Shown piece by piece: positions 41,285-50,636 of a DNA stretch of 64,000 nucleotides (its first letter is position 1; every line of letters begins with the position of its first letter). The DNA lies in assembly GCA_022841465.1 (NCBI GenBank), contig JALHRL010000002.1, positions 186,001 to 250,000 on the forward strand. The letters run 5' to 3'. The notes under the pieces were generated by a model, which worked only from the letters and a program-made list of their open reading frames with translations, did not search any database and was not told where the DNA came from. The stretch is from Bacteroidia bacterium (GTDB lineage Bacteria > Bacteroidota > Bacteroidia > B-17B0 > Aurantibacillaceae). Position numbers and translations under genes: made by a program.

Positions 41285-42659
41285 AAATTATACTTAACAC
41301 TTCTTCAATTTTAGATGCACTAATAACCTGAATATTGAACGCTTTTTTGCCAATGCCTTTTAAGTTGTGCGAGCTGATTACAATTTTTTCGAAGCCTAGT
41401 TTTTCTGCTTCACTTATTCTTTGTTCAATTTTATTTACCGGCCTAATTTCTCCGGTTAAACCTACCTCTCCGCTAAAGCAAATGTTTTGTGGAATAGGTA
41501 AATCTTCGTTACTACTTAACACTGCGCATACTAAAGCCAAATCTATTCCGGGGTCTTCTACTCGAATTCCACCAGCTATATTTATAAAAACATCTTTAAC
41601 ACCTAATTTAAATCCACATCGTTTTTCTAATACTGCTAAAAGCATCGATAGTCTTCTTAAATCAAAACCGGTACTGCTGCGTTGCGGTGTTCCATATGCT
41701 GCGGTGCTTACCAAAGCTTGTGTTTCAATAAGCATTGGTCTGTTTCCTTCTAATGTTGATGCAATGGCTACACCACTGGTTGGATTATCTCTGTTAGTTA
41801 TTAAAATTTCAGAAGGGTTGGTAACCTCTCTTAAGCCTTCGCCTTGCATTTCATAAATACCCATTTCGTTAGTGCTGCCAAAACGATTTTTGGTTGCGCG
41901 CAATAATCGGTAAATATGGTTTCTATCTCCTTCAAATTGTAGCACCGTATCAACCATGTGTTCTAACACTTTTGGTCCTGCTAAACTCCCTTCCTTTGTA
42001 ATATGGCCAATCATAAATACGGGTGTGTTTGTTTCTTTAGCAAAACGTAAAAATTCAGCGGCACATTCGCGAACCTGACTAACACTGCCCGGACTACTAT
42101 CAATAATATTGGTATAAATAGTTTGTATAGAATCTATAATTACCAAATTAGGCTGAATTACTTCTATTTGCTGAAAAATATTTTGCGTACTCGTTTCCTG
42201 AAGTATAAAGCAAGAGGTGGTTGTAATACCTAATCTTTCGGCGCGCATCTTAATTTGCTGTTCGCTTTCCTCTCCGCTAACGTATAAAACTTTTAAGTTT
42301 TTCATACGCAATGCTAATTGAAGCATAAGTGTTGATTTACCTATACCCGGTTCACCTCCAAATAAAACAATGCTTCCGGGAACAATTCCACCTCCTAACA
42401 CCCTGCTTAATTCTTTTCCCGGAACGGCAATTCTAGGGTATTCAGCAGTGCCAATTTCTTGCAATAAAATGGGTTGATTAGAACGATGTCCTTCATTTTT
42501 GTTAGAAGAAAAAACCTGTAAGCGTGAGTTTTTATTTTCTTTATGAATTACTTCTTCTACGTAAGTATTCCACTCTCCACAACTAGAACATTTACCTACC
42601 CATTTAGCAGCTTGCGCGCCGCAATTCTGACAAAAATATGTTGTTTTAACTTTGCTCAA
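41277..42659 (-). CDS. radA: DNA repair protein RadA (branch-migration helicase)
   Basis: 460 residues, start TTG 42659, four bases after the CHAT gene stop. N-terminal zinc finger C-x2-C...C-x2-C (FCQNCGAQ, GKCSSCGEW), Walker A GGEPGIGKSTLM, Walker B VIIDSIQTI, the RadA-specific KNRFGS motif, and a Lon-like C-terminal domain (GGIRVEDPGIDLALVCAVLSS in parts). Acts in recombination branch migration. Overlaps the SpoIIE-TPR gene downstream. Confidence 0.95.
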   Translation of the reverse strand: MSKVKTTYFCQNCGAQAAKWVGKCSSCGEWNTYVEEVIHKENKNSRLQVFSSNKNEGHRSNQPILLQEIGTAEYPRIAVPGKELSRVLGGGIVPGSIVLFGGEPGIGKSTLMLQLALRMKNLKVLYVSGEESEQQIKMRAERLGITTTSCFILQETSTQNIFQQIEVIQPNLVIIDSIQTIYTNIIDSSPGSVSQVRECAAEFLRFAKETNTPVFMIGHITKEGSLAGPKVLEHMVDTVLQFEGDRNHIYRLLRATKNRFGSTNEMGIYEMQGEGLREVTNPSEILITNRDNPTSGVAIASTLEGNRPMLIETQALVSTAAYGTPQRSSTGFDLRRLSMLLAVLEKRCGFKLGVKDVFINIAGGIRVEDPGIDLALVCAVLSSNEDLPIPQNICFSGEVGLTGEIRPVNKIEQRISEAEKLGFEKIVISSHNLKGIGKKAFNIQVISASKIEEVLSIIFG

Positions 42660-42663
42660 ACTA

Positions 42664-45456
42664 TTAAATGTTTAACATTACAAACGCACTCCAATAAAAA
42701 GGGTCTTTATATTTTACTTTTAAACTTTTTTGCGCTTCTGTAAAGGCTTGAAATTTATTTCCGGTTTTTGCATAGGTGCCATAAAACAATTTCATTAATT
42801 CCATGGTAGCATCATCGCTAACACTCCACAAACTCATAATAATTGATTTTGCACCAGCAATTAAAAAAGCGCGTTGTAATCCGTAAACTCCTTCGCCTTG
42901 TTTTACACTTCCTAATCCGGTTTCACAGGCGCTTAAAACAACTAAATCCGTTTTATCTAAATTAAGCGTCATGGCTTCGTACGCAGTTAAAACGCCATTA
43001 TCAGCCCCTACCGGTTTATAGTTTTCATCAAAAACATTATCGCAATTAGCAAACAACAATCCACTTCTTAATAAAGGATTTTCTTTTGCCGCAGAAATAT
43101 CTACCCCCAAAACTTTATTGGTTTCCATTTGAGAAACATCTGCCAAAAAATAACCGTGCGTTGCAATGTGTAAAATGTTTGGAGATTTTACTGCTTTTAT
43201 TTTTGTTTCTGTTGCCTCTTTACCATACAAACTTGTTACACTTAAATTAAGCGATTTTAAAGTTGATGAAATATATTTTACTTCGCTTTCGGTACCCGGT
43301 AATTGTGGAATTAATTCATTTGTTCCGTAAAAAGGATTGCCTACTAAAAAGGCAGATTTAGGTTTTGTACTTTTGCTTTCGTTTCTTTTAACGGAAGCAA
43401 CATCTTTTAAATTCCCCACAAATTGTAAGCTATACTTATCTAAAATATATTTTCCGCCGGCATCTTTTATTGCGTTTATACTTAATTGATGAAACGCTCC
43501 ATCAAGTGAGAGGTACACTTTGTTTTTTCCGGCAATGGCAGAATCTACCGACTGCCAAACGATGGCGTAAATATCAGGTGGAGTTTGCTGATCAATAATT
43601 TTTGCTCTGAAATTTACTATGGCTGTGTCAACTATTTCACTTGAACCAATAATTTTTATGGCTATGTTTTTATTATTAATTACTAGCGCCACATAGTTTG
43701 AGTTTCCGGTAAAGGAGTTTTTAAATTCATTCACCTGAACTATTTCTACGGCAACATCATTAGGCCCTAAAAGTTTTTGAATGGTGTCGTACGAAGTTGC
43801 TGTGTTTTTATTATCGCTAAACAACGAGCTTTTTTTAGAGAGTTGTCTTTCATATTCGTCTGCTTTTTTCTGTAAACTATCTACATTAATTTTTTCTTGT
43901 TCTAGTTCCTCTTTACTTAATTGGTATGCGCTGTTTAAATTTTCTTTTGTGTAAAGCCATTTCTTATAAATATTTTTTAGCTCTGCATCATCGCTTTGCA
44001 TAATGGTGTTTCTAAGTTTAGACGAGCCATTTAGTAAAAAACCTTTTGTTGCAATAATGGTATTCATCATTTGATGTATTAAATCAGGATGACTATTATA
44101 ATTAGAGTATGCAAAACTATAGAATCGCTGAATTCTGTTTCTTGTTTTATCCCAATAAACATTTTTTTCGTTTTCGTTTAATGTATTAAAATAGGTTGCA
44201 ATATAATTTCGTGTATCGTCAAGTACTTTTGTATAGGCTTCTTTGGCGTCTGAAATACTTCCTTTGTTCCAGTATATTAAAGCCATGTCTTCAAGCGCTT
44301 GAATATAAGAAGGGTGATTTTCTCCGTAAATTCCTTTTTTATAATTAAGCACTTTGCCAATTAAAACCAAGGCTTTATCGTTATTACCAACTAATCTGTA
44401 ATAATTTGCTTGCTCTTGCATTACTTTAATGGTAGCAGGATTACTTTCTCCTAATTTTCTTTTATTAATATCGTAGGCACTTTCCAATAATTTTTCTACC
44501 TCCCTATAATTTCCCATTTCCATATATACCTGCGCTAAGCCGCTTTTTAAATGTGCCAAATCGGAACTTGTTCCAACTAATGTTTCTTTTTTCTTAATGG
44601 CTCTTTTATAAATAAAATCTGCATCTAAATATTTCTTTTGAATTTTATAAATGTTGGCTAAATTAATTTCCAGTTTTATGTAATTAGATGAGCTTGTTTT
44701 CAATACTTTTTCGGCATGTGTCATACATTCACTCATTAACCCTTCTGCCTCCTTCATTTTATTCATATCGGCATATACCATTGCCAAATTGTTTTTTGTA
44801 AGTGCCAAGCCTAATTCGTTGTTTTTATCTTTTAAAATTGTAATTGCTTTTTTTAATAATTCTTCTGCTTCTAAATATTTTCCTTGATCTTTTAATAAAA
44901 TACCTTTGTTGTTGTATGAAACGGCTAACATGTTTTTGTTTGACAAATAGCTTCTAATGGTTATTGCTGAATCTACAATAGGTTGTGCTTTACTGTACAA
45001 CCCTCGGTTTTGATAAAGCAGAGATAAATTACTTAAGGTTTGTGCATAATTAGCGGTATCGGCTGCGGTGCGCTTTTCATAAAGGCGTTTAGCTGCCAAA
45101 AAACTTTCTTCGGCCAAATAATGTTTATTTGCCGCCATTAACGCTTCGCCTTGTTTTAAATGGTTGTATGCCTGGTTTTCATCTAAGCTGCTTCCTTGTT
45201 TTCCAACCTGTGAATTGTTTAACATCATGGCGGTTAAAGCATTTCCTTTTTCATCTGCTTCAAATAAACCGCTGTTGTCTAAAAAAGAAATGGCATAATT
45301 TAAATTACTCTCGTCATACTCTTGCTTCATTTTATCCAACTTTTTAGAGAGTCCGAAATTAATTTCTTTATCGCCCCTCAAAATTCCGCCGTTAGATTGC
45401 GAGAAAAGCAAATTACAAAAACTAAATAAAACTATAAAAACAATTAAGCGCAGCAT
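42664..45456 (-). CDS. CHAT-domain (caspase-like) protease with N-terminal TPR repeats, exported
   Basis: 930 residues. Signal peptide MLRLIVFIVLFSFCNLLFSQ. About ten TPR units at 90-420 (AEELLKKAITIL, AEGLMSECMTH, and so on), a coiled coil near 510-550, and a CHAT domain in the last 300 residues with the catalytic dyad regions ILHIATHGYFL (His) and VVLSACETGLGSVKQGEG (Cys), then YGLQRAFLIAGAKSIIMSLW. CHAT peptidases act in caspase-like signalling. The signal peptide places it outside the cytosol. Sits between holB and radA with 1- and 4-base gaps, so it is part of that transcript. Confidence 0.9.
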   Translation of the reverse strand: MLRLIVFIVLFSFCNLLFSQSNGGILRGDKEINFGLSKKLDKMKQEYDESNLNYAISFLDNSGLFEADEKGNALTAMMLNNSQVGKQGSSLDENQAYNHLKQGEALMAANKHYLAEESFLAAKRLYEKRTAADTANYAQTLSNLSLLYQNRGLYSKAQPIVDSAITIRSYLSNKNMLAVSYNNKGILLKDQGKYLEAEELLKKAITILKDKNNELGLALTKNNLAMVYADMNKMKEAEGLMSECMTHAEKVLKTSSSNYIKLEINLANIYKIQKKYLDADFIYKRAIKKKETLVGTSSDLAHLKSGLAQVYMEMGNYREVEKLLESAYDINKRKLGESNPATIKVMQEQANYYRLVGNNDKALVLIGKVLNYKKGIYGENHPSYIQALEDMALIYWNKGSISDAKEAYTKVLDDTRNYIATYFNTLNENEKNVYWDKTRNRIQRFYSFAYSNYNSHPDLIHQMMNTIIATKGFLLNGSSKLRNTIMQSDDAELKNIYKKWLYTKENLNSAYQLSKEELEQEKINVDSLQKKADEYERQLSKKSSLFSDNKNTATSYDTIQKLLGPNDVAVEIVQVNEFKNSFTGNSNYVALVINNKNIAIKIIGSSEIVDTAIVNFRAKIIDQQTPPDIYAIVWQSVDSAIAGKNKVYLSLDGAFHQLSINAIKDAGGKYILDKYSLQFVGNLKDVASVKRNESKSTKPKSAFLVGNPFYGTNELIPQLPGTESEVKYISSTLKSLNLSVTSLYGKEATETKIKAVKSPNILHIATHGYFLADVSQMETNKVLGVDISAAKENPLLRSGLLFANCDNVFDENYKPVGADNGVLTAYEAMTLNLDKTDLVVLSACETGLGSVKQGEGVYGLQRAFLIAGAKSIIMSLWSVSDDATMELMKLFYGTYAKTGNKFQAFTEAQKSLKVKYKDPFYWSAFVMLNI

Positions 45457-45457
45457 G

Positions 45458-46579
45458 TTATTTTAAATTAATTAATTCGTTTGTTTTCAAAAGTAAATTC
45501 ATAAATAATATTTTAGGATTGGCGTTTCTTTCAATACTATAAATAGTGCCGTTAAATTCATCTACTAACTTTTCGTAATTTTTTTGATTAACAAAGGGGG
45601 CAAACTTCTCTAAAAATTGTTTTTCGCTGCCCGAAAGTTTTACCAAAGATTTTTCGCCATAATTAAACATGATGGAATCTCGAAAAACGGCCAAGGAGTA
45701 ATTAATAAATTGTTTTTGTTTTTCGCGCGTGCTTAGTGCGTTTTCTTCTATCCACATGATGGCTTTTTCGCAATCGAACTTTAATGCTAAACGCATAAAG
45801 TTTTGAAAGCGAATTAAAAATGACACTTCTTCTTCCTCTTTATGCAAATTACTTAAGGCTTCTCTAAAATTACCATTACTTAAGTATGCTGCCTGGCGAG
45901 CCGTTTCAATGGGCACTTCATAATCAGAAACCAATTTGCTTTCGATTTCTTTTTCATCTACTTTTAAAAAAGGAATTTGTTGTACACGAGAAATAATGGT
46001 AGCTAATAATCTATCGGGTTGAGAACAGACCAATAAGAACAATGTTTCTTCAGGTGGTTCTTCCAAAATTTTTAAAAGGCTATTGGCTGCTTCTACATTC
46101 ATTCTTTCGGGTTGCCAAATAATCATTATTCTATATCCGCCTTCGTAACTGGTGTAACTTAGTTTTTTTAAAATATCGCCAGCTTCTTCAACGGGTATAA
46201 TGGCTTGTTTGTTTTCTGCTCCTAATTCTTCAATCCAATCATTTAGCGTTAAATAATTGTTCTTTAAAAAAGCTTCTCTAAAATCAGCAATTAAATCGTT
46301 ACTGGTTTTTACATGTTTACTTTTTATTATAGGAAAAACAAAATGTAAATCGGGGTGAATTAATTTTTTGGTTTTATTACACGAAGCGCAATTTCCACAA
46401 GCCCCTTCTGTGGTTTTATTTTTACATAGCAAGTGCGATGCAATTGCCAATGCTCCCAATAAATTTCCGCAACCATCTTCACCAGAAAGCATTAGTGCAT
46501 GCGAAACACGATTGGTGTTTACCATTTTAAGCAAACGAAATTTTGCTTCTTCCTGCCCTACAATCTCTTTATAAAACAT
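45458..46579 (-). CDS. holB: DNA polymerase III clamp-loader delta' subunit
   Basis: 373 residues. AAA+ fold with IVGQEEAKFRLLKMV, a P-loop-like GEDGCGN (no Lys, as usual for inactive delta'), zinc-binding CGNCASC, and DILKKLSY, SLLKILEEPPEETLFLLV, and ISRVQQIPFL, the sensor segment. Stator subunit of the clamp loader. Starts the unit holB-CHAT-radA-SpoIIE/TPR. Confidence 0.88.
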   Translation of the reverse strand: MFYKEIVGQEEAKFRLLKMVNTNRVSHALMLSGEDGCGNLLGALAIASHLLCKNKTTEGACGNCASCNKTKKLIHPDLHFVFPIIKSKHVKTSNDLIADFREAFLKNNYLTLNDWIEELGAENKQAIIPVEEAGDILKKLSYTSYEGGYRIMIIWQPERMNVEAANSLLKILEEPPEETLFLLVCSQPDRLLATIISRVQQIPFLKVDEKEIESKLVSDYEVPIETARQAAYLSNGNFREALSNLHKEEEEVSFLIRFQNFMRLALKFDCEKAIMWIEENALSTREKQKQFINYSLAVFRDSIMFNYGEKSLVKLSGSEKQFLEKFAPFVNQKNYEKLVDEFNGTIYSIERNANPKILFMNLLLKTNELINLK

Positions 46580-46597
46580 TTTTTAATTCAGTTCAAA

Positions 46598-47578
46598 TCA
46601 ATATTTCGGAATTAACCCTCTAATACCCATATCAACAGGTGTTTCTCCTATTTCAGGTTGAAAGTATCCATCAAAAGTAATTTCTTTCCATTCAAAACTT
46701 TTATTTGTTGAAAGCGAAACGGTAATAATAATATCTTGTGTTTCACTTCCTGTAATTACAAGTGGCGCGCCAACACCGGGGCTAGCAGCAGTTTCAAAAG
46801 CTCCGGTAACCAAACAACTTCCGGCCGGTATGGGCGAACTTGGGTTAGGATTTACAACCGTAGTTTGAGGCGCTTGCCCATCTGATTTATATTCTACATT
46901 AAATACTTTGGTGTAAAATCCCCAGTATCCTTGCAAATGATTTCCCGGGCCGCCGCCTGCAGTGGGTGTCATGGTTGCACCTTTCATTTTATATTGTGTA
47001 ACATAGGTATTGTATCCTACAAATGAAGCAATGGTGCCATCAATAATTCCGGCTGACGTAGTTTTTACTTTAATATCATAATTTTGATAGGCCAATGAAA
47101 CTCTCAGCCATTTATAGGTTCCGGCCATGGCCGCGGTAATTGGAGTAGAGAAAAATATTTCTCCGTCTTTTACATACGTACTGTTACAAAACACAATAGC
47201 AGTAGTGCCTCCACAAGTTGTTTCTGTAGCGTGATATAATTTTACGCCGCTTCCTACTTGTGTCATGTCGTTTTGTGCTAGCTCTATATAGTGCGCCGTC
47301 ATGCCATTAAATACCGGCGAATATGCGGCATTGGTAGAGGGTACTGTAGCAGGTAAACCAAAATTATTTAACCTTACTTGTGTGCTATCAAATTTAAATT
47401 TAAATATTAAACGCGGTGCTGAGCCTGTAACATTCCAAACCGTATCAGGAAATGTGCAAGTTGGGCAATTATTTGTTGGGCCTGTAGTTGTTGGTGGAGG
47501 TGTTGGAGGTGCATCTTCCTTTTTTTTGCAAGAAAACGCAATCAAAGTAACCAAAACAAAGGCTAAAATATTTTTCAT
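46598..47578 (-). CDS. Lipoprotein of unknown function
   Basis: 326 residues, lipobox IAFSC with Cys17 followed by KKKED, a Pro-rich linker (PPTPPPTT), and a mainly beta mature domain with NNCPTC near residue 40. I recognise no family. Similar proteins with a Gly/Thr-rich beta domain are common surface lipoproteins in Bacteroidota. Divergent from dtd, with only 42 bases between. Confidence 0.65.
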   Translation of the reverse strand: MKNILAFVLVTLIAFSCKKKEDAPPTPPPTTTGPTNNCPTCTFPDTVWNVTGSAPRLIFKFKFDSTQVRLNNFGLPATVPSTNAAYSPVFNGMTAHYIELAQNDMTQVGSGVKLYHATETTCGGTTAIVFCNSTYVKDGEIFFSTPITAAMAGTYKWLRVSLAYQNYDIKVKTTSAGIIDGTIASFVGYNTYVTQYKMKGATMTPTAGGGPGNHLQGYWGFYTKVFNVEYKSDGQAPQTTVVNPNPSSPIPAGSCLVTGAFETAASPGVGAPLVITGSETQDIIITVSLSTNKSFEWKEITFDGYFQPEIGETPVDMGIRGLIPKY

Positions 47579-47620
47579 GGATAATAATTTTATATCCCAT
47601 AAATTTACTAAAAATATTTA

Positions 47621-48073
47621 ATGAAAGCGGTTATTCAAAGGGTAAATAAATCGGTACTAAAAATGAATAATAATACCTTCTCCGAAATAGGAAAAGGCCT
47701 GCTGGTGCTTGTTGGTATTGAAGAAAACGATTGCAAAGAAGATGCTGACTGGCTTGCATCTAAGGTTGCGCAAATGAGAATTTTTAGCGACGAAGAAGGG
47801 AAAATGAATTTAGATGTTAATCAAATTAACGGCGAAATTTTAGTGGTTAGTCAGTTTACACTATACGCATCCACCAAAAAAGGCAACAGACCTTCTTTTA
47901 TTAAATCTGCAAAACCCGAAATAGCAATGCCTTTATATGAATATTTTGTCGCTTCAATTGGCAAATTTGTAAATAAGCCTATACAAACCGGAAGTTTTGG
48001 TGCCGATATGCAAATTGAATTGATTAATGATGGGCCGGTTACCATAATTATTGACTCTAAAAACAAAGAGTAA
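47621..48073 (+). CDS. dtd: D-aminoacyl-tRNA deacylase
   Basis: 150 residues. Hydrolyses D-aminoacyl-tRNA, keeping D-residues out of proteins. Seen: MKAVIQRVNKSVL, GKGLLVLVGIEEND, the catalytic SQFTLYASTKKGNRPSF and the cross-subunit NDGPVTI Gly-Pro motif that rejects L-amino acids. Full length and intact. Confidence 0.95.
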   Translation: MKAVIQRVNKSVLKMNNNTFSEIGKGLLVLVGIEENDCKEDADWLASKVAQMRIFSDEEGKMNLDVNQINGEILVVSQFTLYASTKKGNRPSFIKSAKPEIAMPLYEYFVASIGKFVNKPIQTGSFGADMQIELINDGPVTIIIDSKNKE

Positions 48074-48139
48074 GTATTTTAAAGAATCAACACTATTGGA
48101 TGCTTTAAAATTGATTATATTTAAACTCAAATTACAATT

Positions 48140-48673
48140 GTGAAACCAAGAATTTTATTACAAGATAATCAGTTTGAAATTACAATTTTAAGACTTTGCC
48201 ATCAACTAATTGAAGTGCATGGCGATTTTAAAAATTCTGTAATAATTGGTCTGCAACCTCGCGGAGTTTTACTAGCCAAAAGAATTCAAAAAGTACTTCA
48301 ACAATTATTGAAATCGAAAAACATTAGTTGCGGTGAATTGGATATTACTTTTTTTAGGGATGATTTTAGAAAAAAAGAATTGATACCAAACAAAACCAGC
48401 ATTGATTTTATTATTGAAGATAAAAATGTGATTTTGGTTGATGATGTTTTATTTACCGGACGAACCATTAGAGCCGGATTAGATGCCATGCTTGCCTTTG
48501 GGAGACCAAACGATGTGGAATTGCTAGTGTTGGTTGACAGGAGGTTTTCGAGACACGTGCCTATACAAGCAAAATATATAGGAATTACCATTGATTCTAT
48601 TGAAGAACAAAATGTAAAAGTAGAATGGAAAGAAAGTGATGGAAAAGATAAAATAACTCTTATAAATAAATGA
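48140..48673 (+). CDS. pyrR: PyrR-like uracil phosphoribosyltransferase / pyrimidine regulator
   Basis: 177 residues, start GTG 48140. PRPP-binding motif VILVDDVLFTGRTIRAGLDAM, then VDRRFSRHVPIQAKYIG, ITFFRDDFRKKE and ITIDSIEEQNVKVEW are typical of PyrR. PyrR binds pyr mRNA in Firmicutes; whether it regulates RNA here is unproven, but it lies in the same direction as pyrB 2 kb downstream. ATGA overlap with the DinB-like gene. Confidence 0.88.
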   Translation: MKPRILLQDNQFEITILRLCHQLIEVHGDFKNSVIIGLQPRGVLLAKRIQKVLQQLLKSKNISCGELDITFFRDDFRKKELIPNKTSIDFIIEDKNVILVDDVLFTGRTIRAGLDAMLAFGRPNDVELLVLVDRRFSRHVPIQAKYIGITIDSIEEQNVKVEWKESDGKDKITLINK

Positions 48674-49179
48674 GACCAAAACCAGAGGATAGCTTTGAAT
48701 ACTTTGAGTACTACATTGGTTTGGTAAAAGAAGATAGTATTTTATTGGCCTTAAAAGAAAACTACAAAAATGTTTTGGCTGTTCTTGCTTCAATACCTGA
48801 AGAAAAAGCCAATTTCATTTACGCTGAAAACAAATGGACTATTAAGCAAGTTATAAATCATATTATTGATACAGAACGAATTTTTTGTTACCGTGCTTTG
48901 CGTTTTTCAAGAGGCGATAATCAAATGCTTCTTCCATACGACGAAAACTTATACGCTAAAAACGCAGTGCTAAATAATAGTACTCTTGCATTATTGACCG
49001 AAGAGTTTGATGTGGTTAGAAAATCTACCCTTTTATTTTATAAGCAATTAACTGAAAAAGAATTGAGCTTAGGCGGACAATTACAAGCCGGAAAAACAAC
49101 AGTATTGGCTTTGGGCTTTACCATATGCGGGCACGCAGAACATCATTTAAAAATTTTAAAAGAGCGTTATTTCATTTAA
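48670..49179 (+). CDS. DinB-like (DinB_2) protein
   Basis: 169 residues, four-helix bundle. The three metal-ligand histidines of DinB-like proteins are visible: NHIIDTERIF, and GHAEHHLKILKERY near the end. Members are metal-dependent enzymes, some of them thiol transferases that use bacillithiol or mycothiol. Coupled to pyrR by ATGA overlap. Confidence 0.85.
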   Translation: MRPKPEDSFEYFEYYIGLVKEDSILLALKENYKNVLAVLASIPEEKANFIYAENKWTIKQVINHIIDTERIFCYRALRFSRGDNQMLLPYDENLYAKNAVLNNSTLALLTEEFDVVRKSTLLFYKQLTEKELSLGGQLQAGKTTVLALGFTICGHAEHHLKILKERYFI

Positions 49180-49182
49180 GCC

Positions 49183-50544
49183 ATGAGCTTATTTAAAAAA
49201 CTATTTGCAAATAGCGCTATTACCGCTATAATACTAGTTAGCGGATTTTCTGTTTGGCTGGCGGGTAACTTGGGCGCATTTGGTATAAATAAAATAGTTT
49301 TTGATGTAGTAATTTATCACAGTTATACACCTGCATTGTTTATTGAAAAAGATTTAAGTTTAATATTTTATAAAAATAACCGCGATTATTATTTTGAAAA
49401 AGGGATGTATTGGGCCAGCGAAACACCTGATGGAAAACCAATAATTAAAACAACCTATGGTTTAAGTTTAATGAATTTGCCATTTACCATTTGGCCTATT
49501 TTGTTTGACAGTGAAAATAAACTAAACGGATACGAATTACCCTTTAGCATTGCAATTGGTGTTGCCAATTTGTTTTACTTTATTATTGCCTTGTTTGCCT
49601 TGTATAAATTACTTTTAAAATTAGGTTTTTCTAAAAATGCAATTGCTTTTACAGTTTTTTGCATTACCATTGGCACCAATGTTTTAACGTATAGCTCTGT
49701 TACGGTAGGTATGCCGCATATTTACAATTTTTCAATACTGGTATTTCTACTTTATTTTATTGTTTTATGGCACGAGCATCCTAACTATAAATACAGTATT
49801 GCCATTGGTTTACTTATTGGCTTATTAATTTTAATTAGGCCTACAAATATTTTATTTGGGTTGTGTTTGTTGTTTTTTAAAAAACCCGTCAGTAAAATTA
49901 ATTTCATTGCTTTTATAAAGCAGTTTAAATTTTTGCTGTTAATGGCGCTGTGCGCTTTTTTAATAGTGGTCCCCCAATTGCTTTATTGGAAACATGTAAC
50001 GGGCCATTATTTTTTTAACTCTTACGTTGGAGAGAAGTTTTATTTTAATAACCCTCATTTACCGGAATATATTTTTGGATTTAGAAAAGGATGGTTGCTT
50101 TATTCGCCCTTACTTGTTTTGGCAATTGTTGGTTTGTTTTTAAATAAAGCTAAAAACCCGTTTCTTATTTCAACAATTATTATTGTTGGGGCATTTGTTT
50201 TCTTAAACAGTTCGTGGTGGTGTTGGTGGTTTGGCGGCGGTCATGGCGGAAGAGCAATGATTGAAACCTATCCGCTTTTAGCAATTGGTTTTGCATCGGC
50301 ATTTGAGCACTTTACAGTTGTTAAAAGAAAGGTGTTGATTGGGCTCGCTTCCTTTTTAATACTGTTTAATATAAAATCGGTTGATTTGTACAGGGCCAAC
50401 ATCATTCATTACGACAGCATGACCTACAAGGCATTTGTATACACTACCTTTAAATTAACTTTTTCTGACGAAGACAAAGCGTATTTAGAAACACTATATG
50501 TGAAACCTAACTACGACAAGGCTTTGAGGGGAGAAGACACCTGA
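49183..50544 (+). CDS. Polytopic membrane protein, glycosyltransferase (GT-C)-like
   Basis: 453 residues with about ten membrane segments. An outer loop after the first helix carries the WASETPDGKPIIKTTYGLSL segment, and a late loop has SSWWCWWFGGGHGGRAMIE, rich in aromatic and Gly residues as in GT-C family lipid-linked sugar transferases. The first-loop acidic residue typical of GT-C is not clear, so the family is a guess. Three bases after the DinB-like gene and therefore probably in one transcript with pyrR. Confidence 0.6.
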   Translation: MSLFKKLFANSAITAIILVSGFSVWLAGNLGAFGINKIVFDVVIYHSYTPALFIEKDLSLIFYKNNRDYYFEKGMYWASETPDGKPIIKTTYGLSLMNLPFTIWPILFDSENKLNGYELPFSIAIGVANLFYFIIALFALYKLLLKLGFSKNAIAFTVFCITIGTNVLTYSSVTVGMPHIYNFSILVFLLYFIVLWHEHPNYKYSIAIGLLIGLLILIRPTNILFGLCLLFFKKPVSKINFIAFIKQFKFLLLMALCAFLIVVPQLLYWKHVTGHYFFNSYVGEKFYFNNPHLPEYIFGFRKGWLLYSPLLVLAIVGLFLNKAKNPFLISTIIIVGAFVFLNSSWWCWWFGGGHGGRAMIETYPLLAIGFASAFEHFTVVKRKVLIGLASFLILFNIKSVDLYRANIIHYDSMTYKAFVYTTFKLTFSDEDKAYLETLYVKPNYDKALRGEDT

Positions 50545-50601
50545 TTTTAATAAAAAGTTCTGATTTTTAAGAATTATTTAGTGAAGTGCAGAAAATTAAG
50601 T

Positions 50602-50609
50602 TATCTTTG
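50602..50609 (+). promoter_or_regulatory. -7 box TATCTTTG for pyrB
   Basis: TATCTTTG fits TAnnTTTG and lies 27 bases before the pyrB ATG. No clear -33. Confidence 0.4.
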
Positions 50610-50636
50610 ATTTTTGAATAGTATTCAAAAAAGAAA

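Noticed and set aside
41335..41856. 173-codon open frame on the plus strand, antisense to radA
   Set aside because: It is a shadow of the radA coding strand; the opposite frame has all RadA motifs and the antisense protein has no recognisable features.
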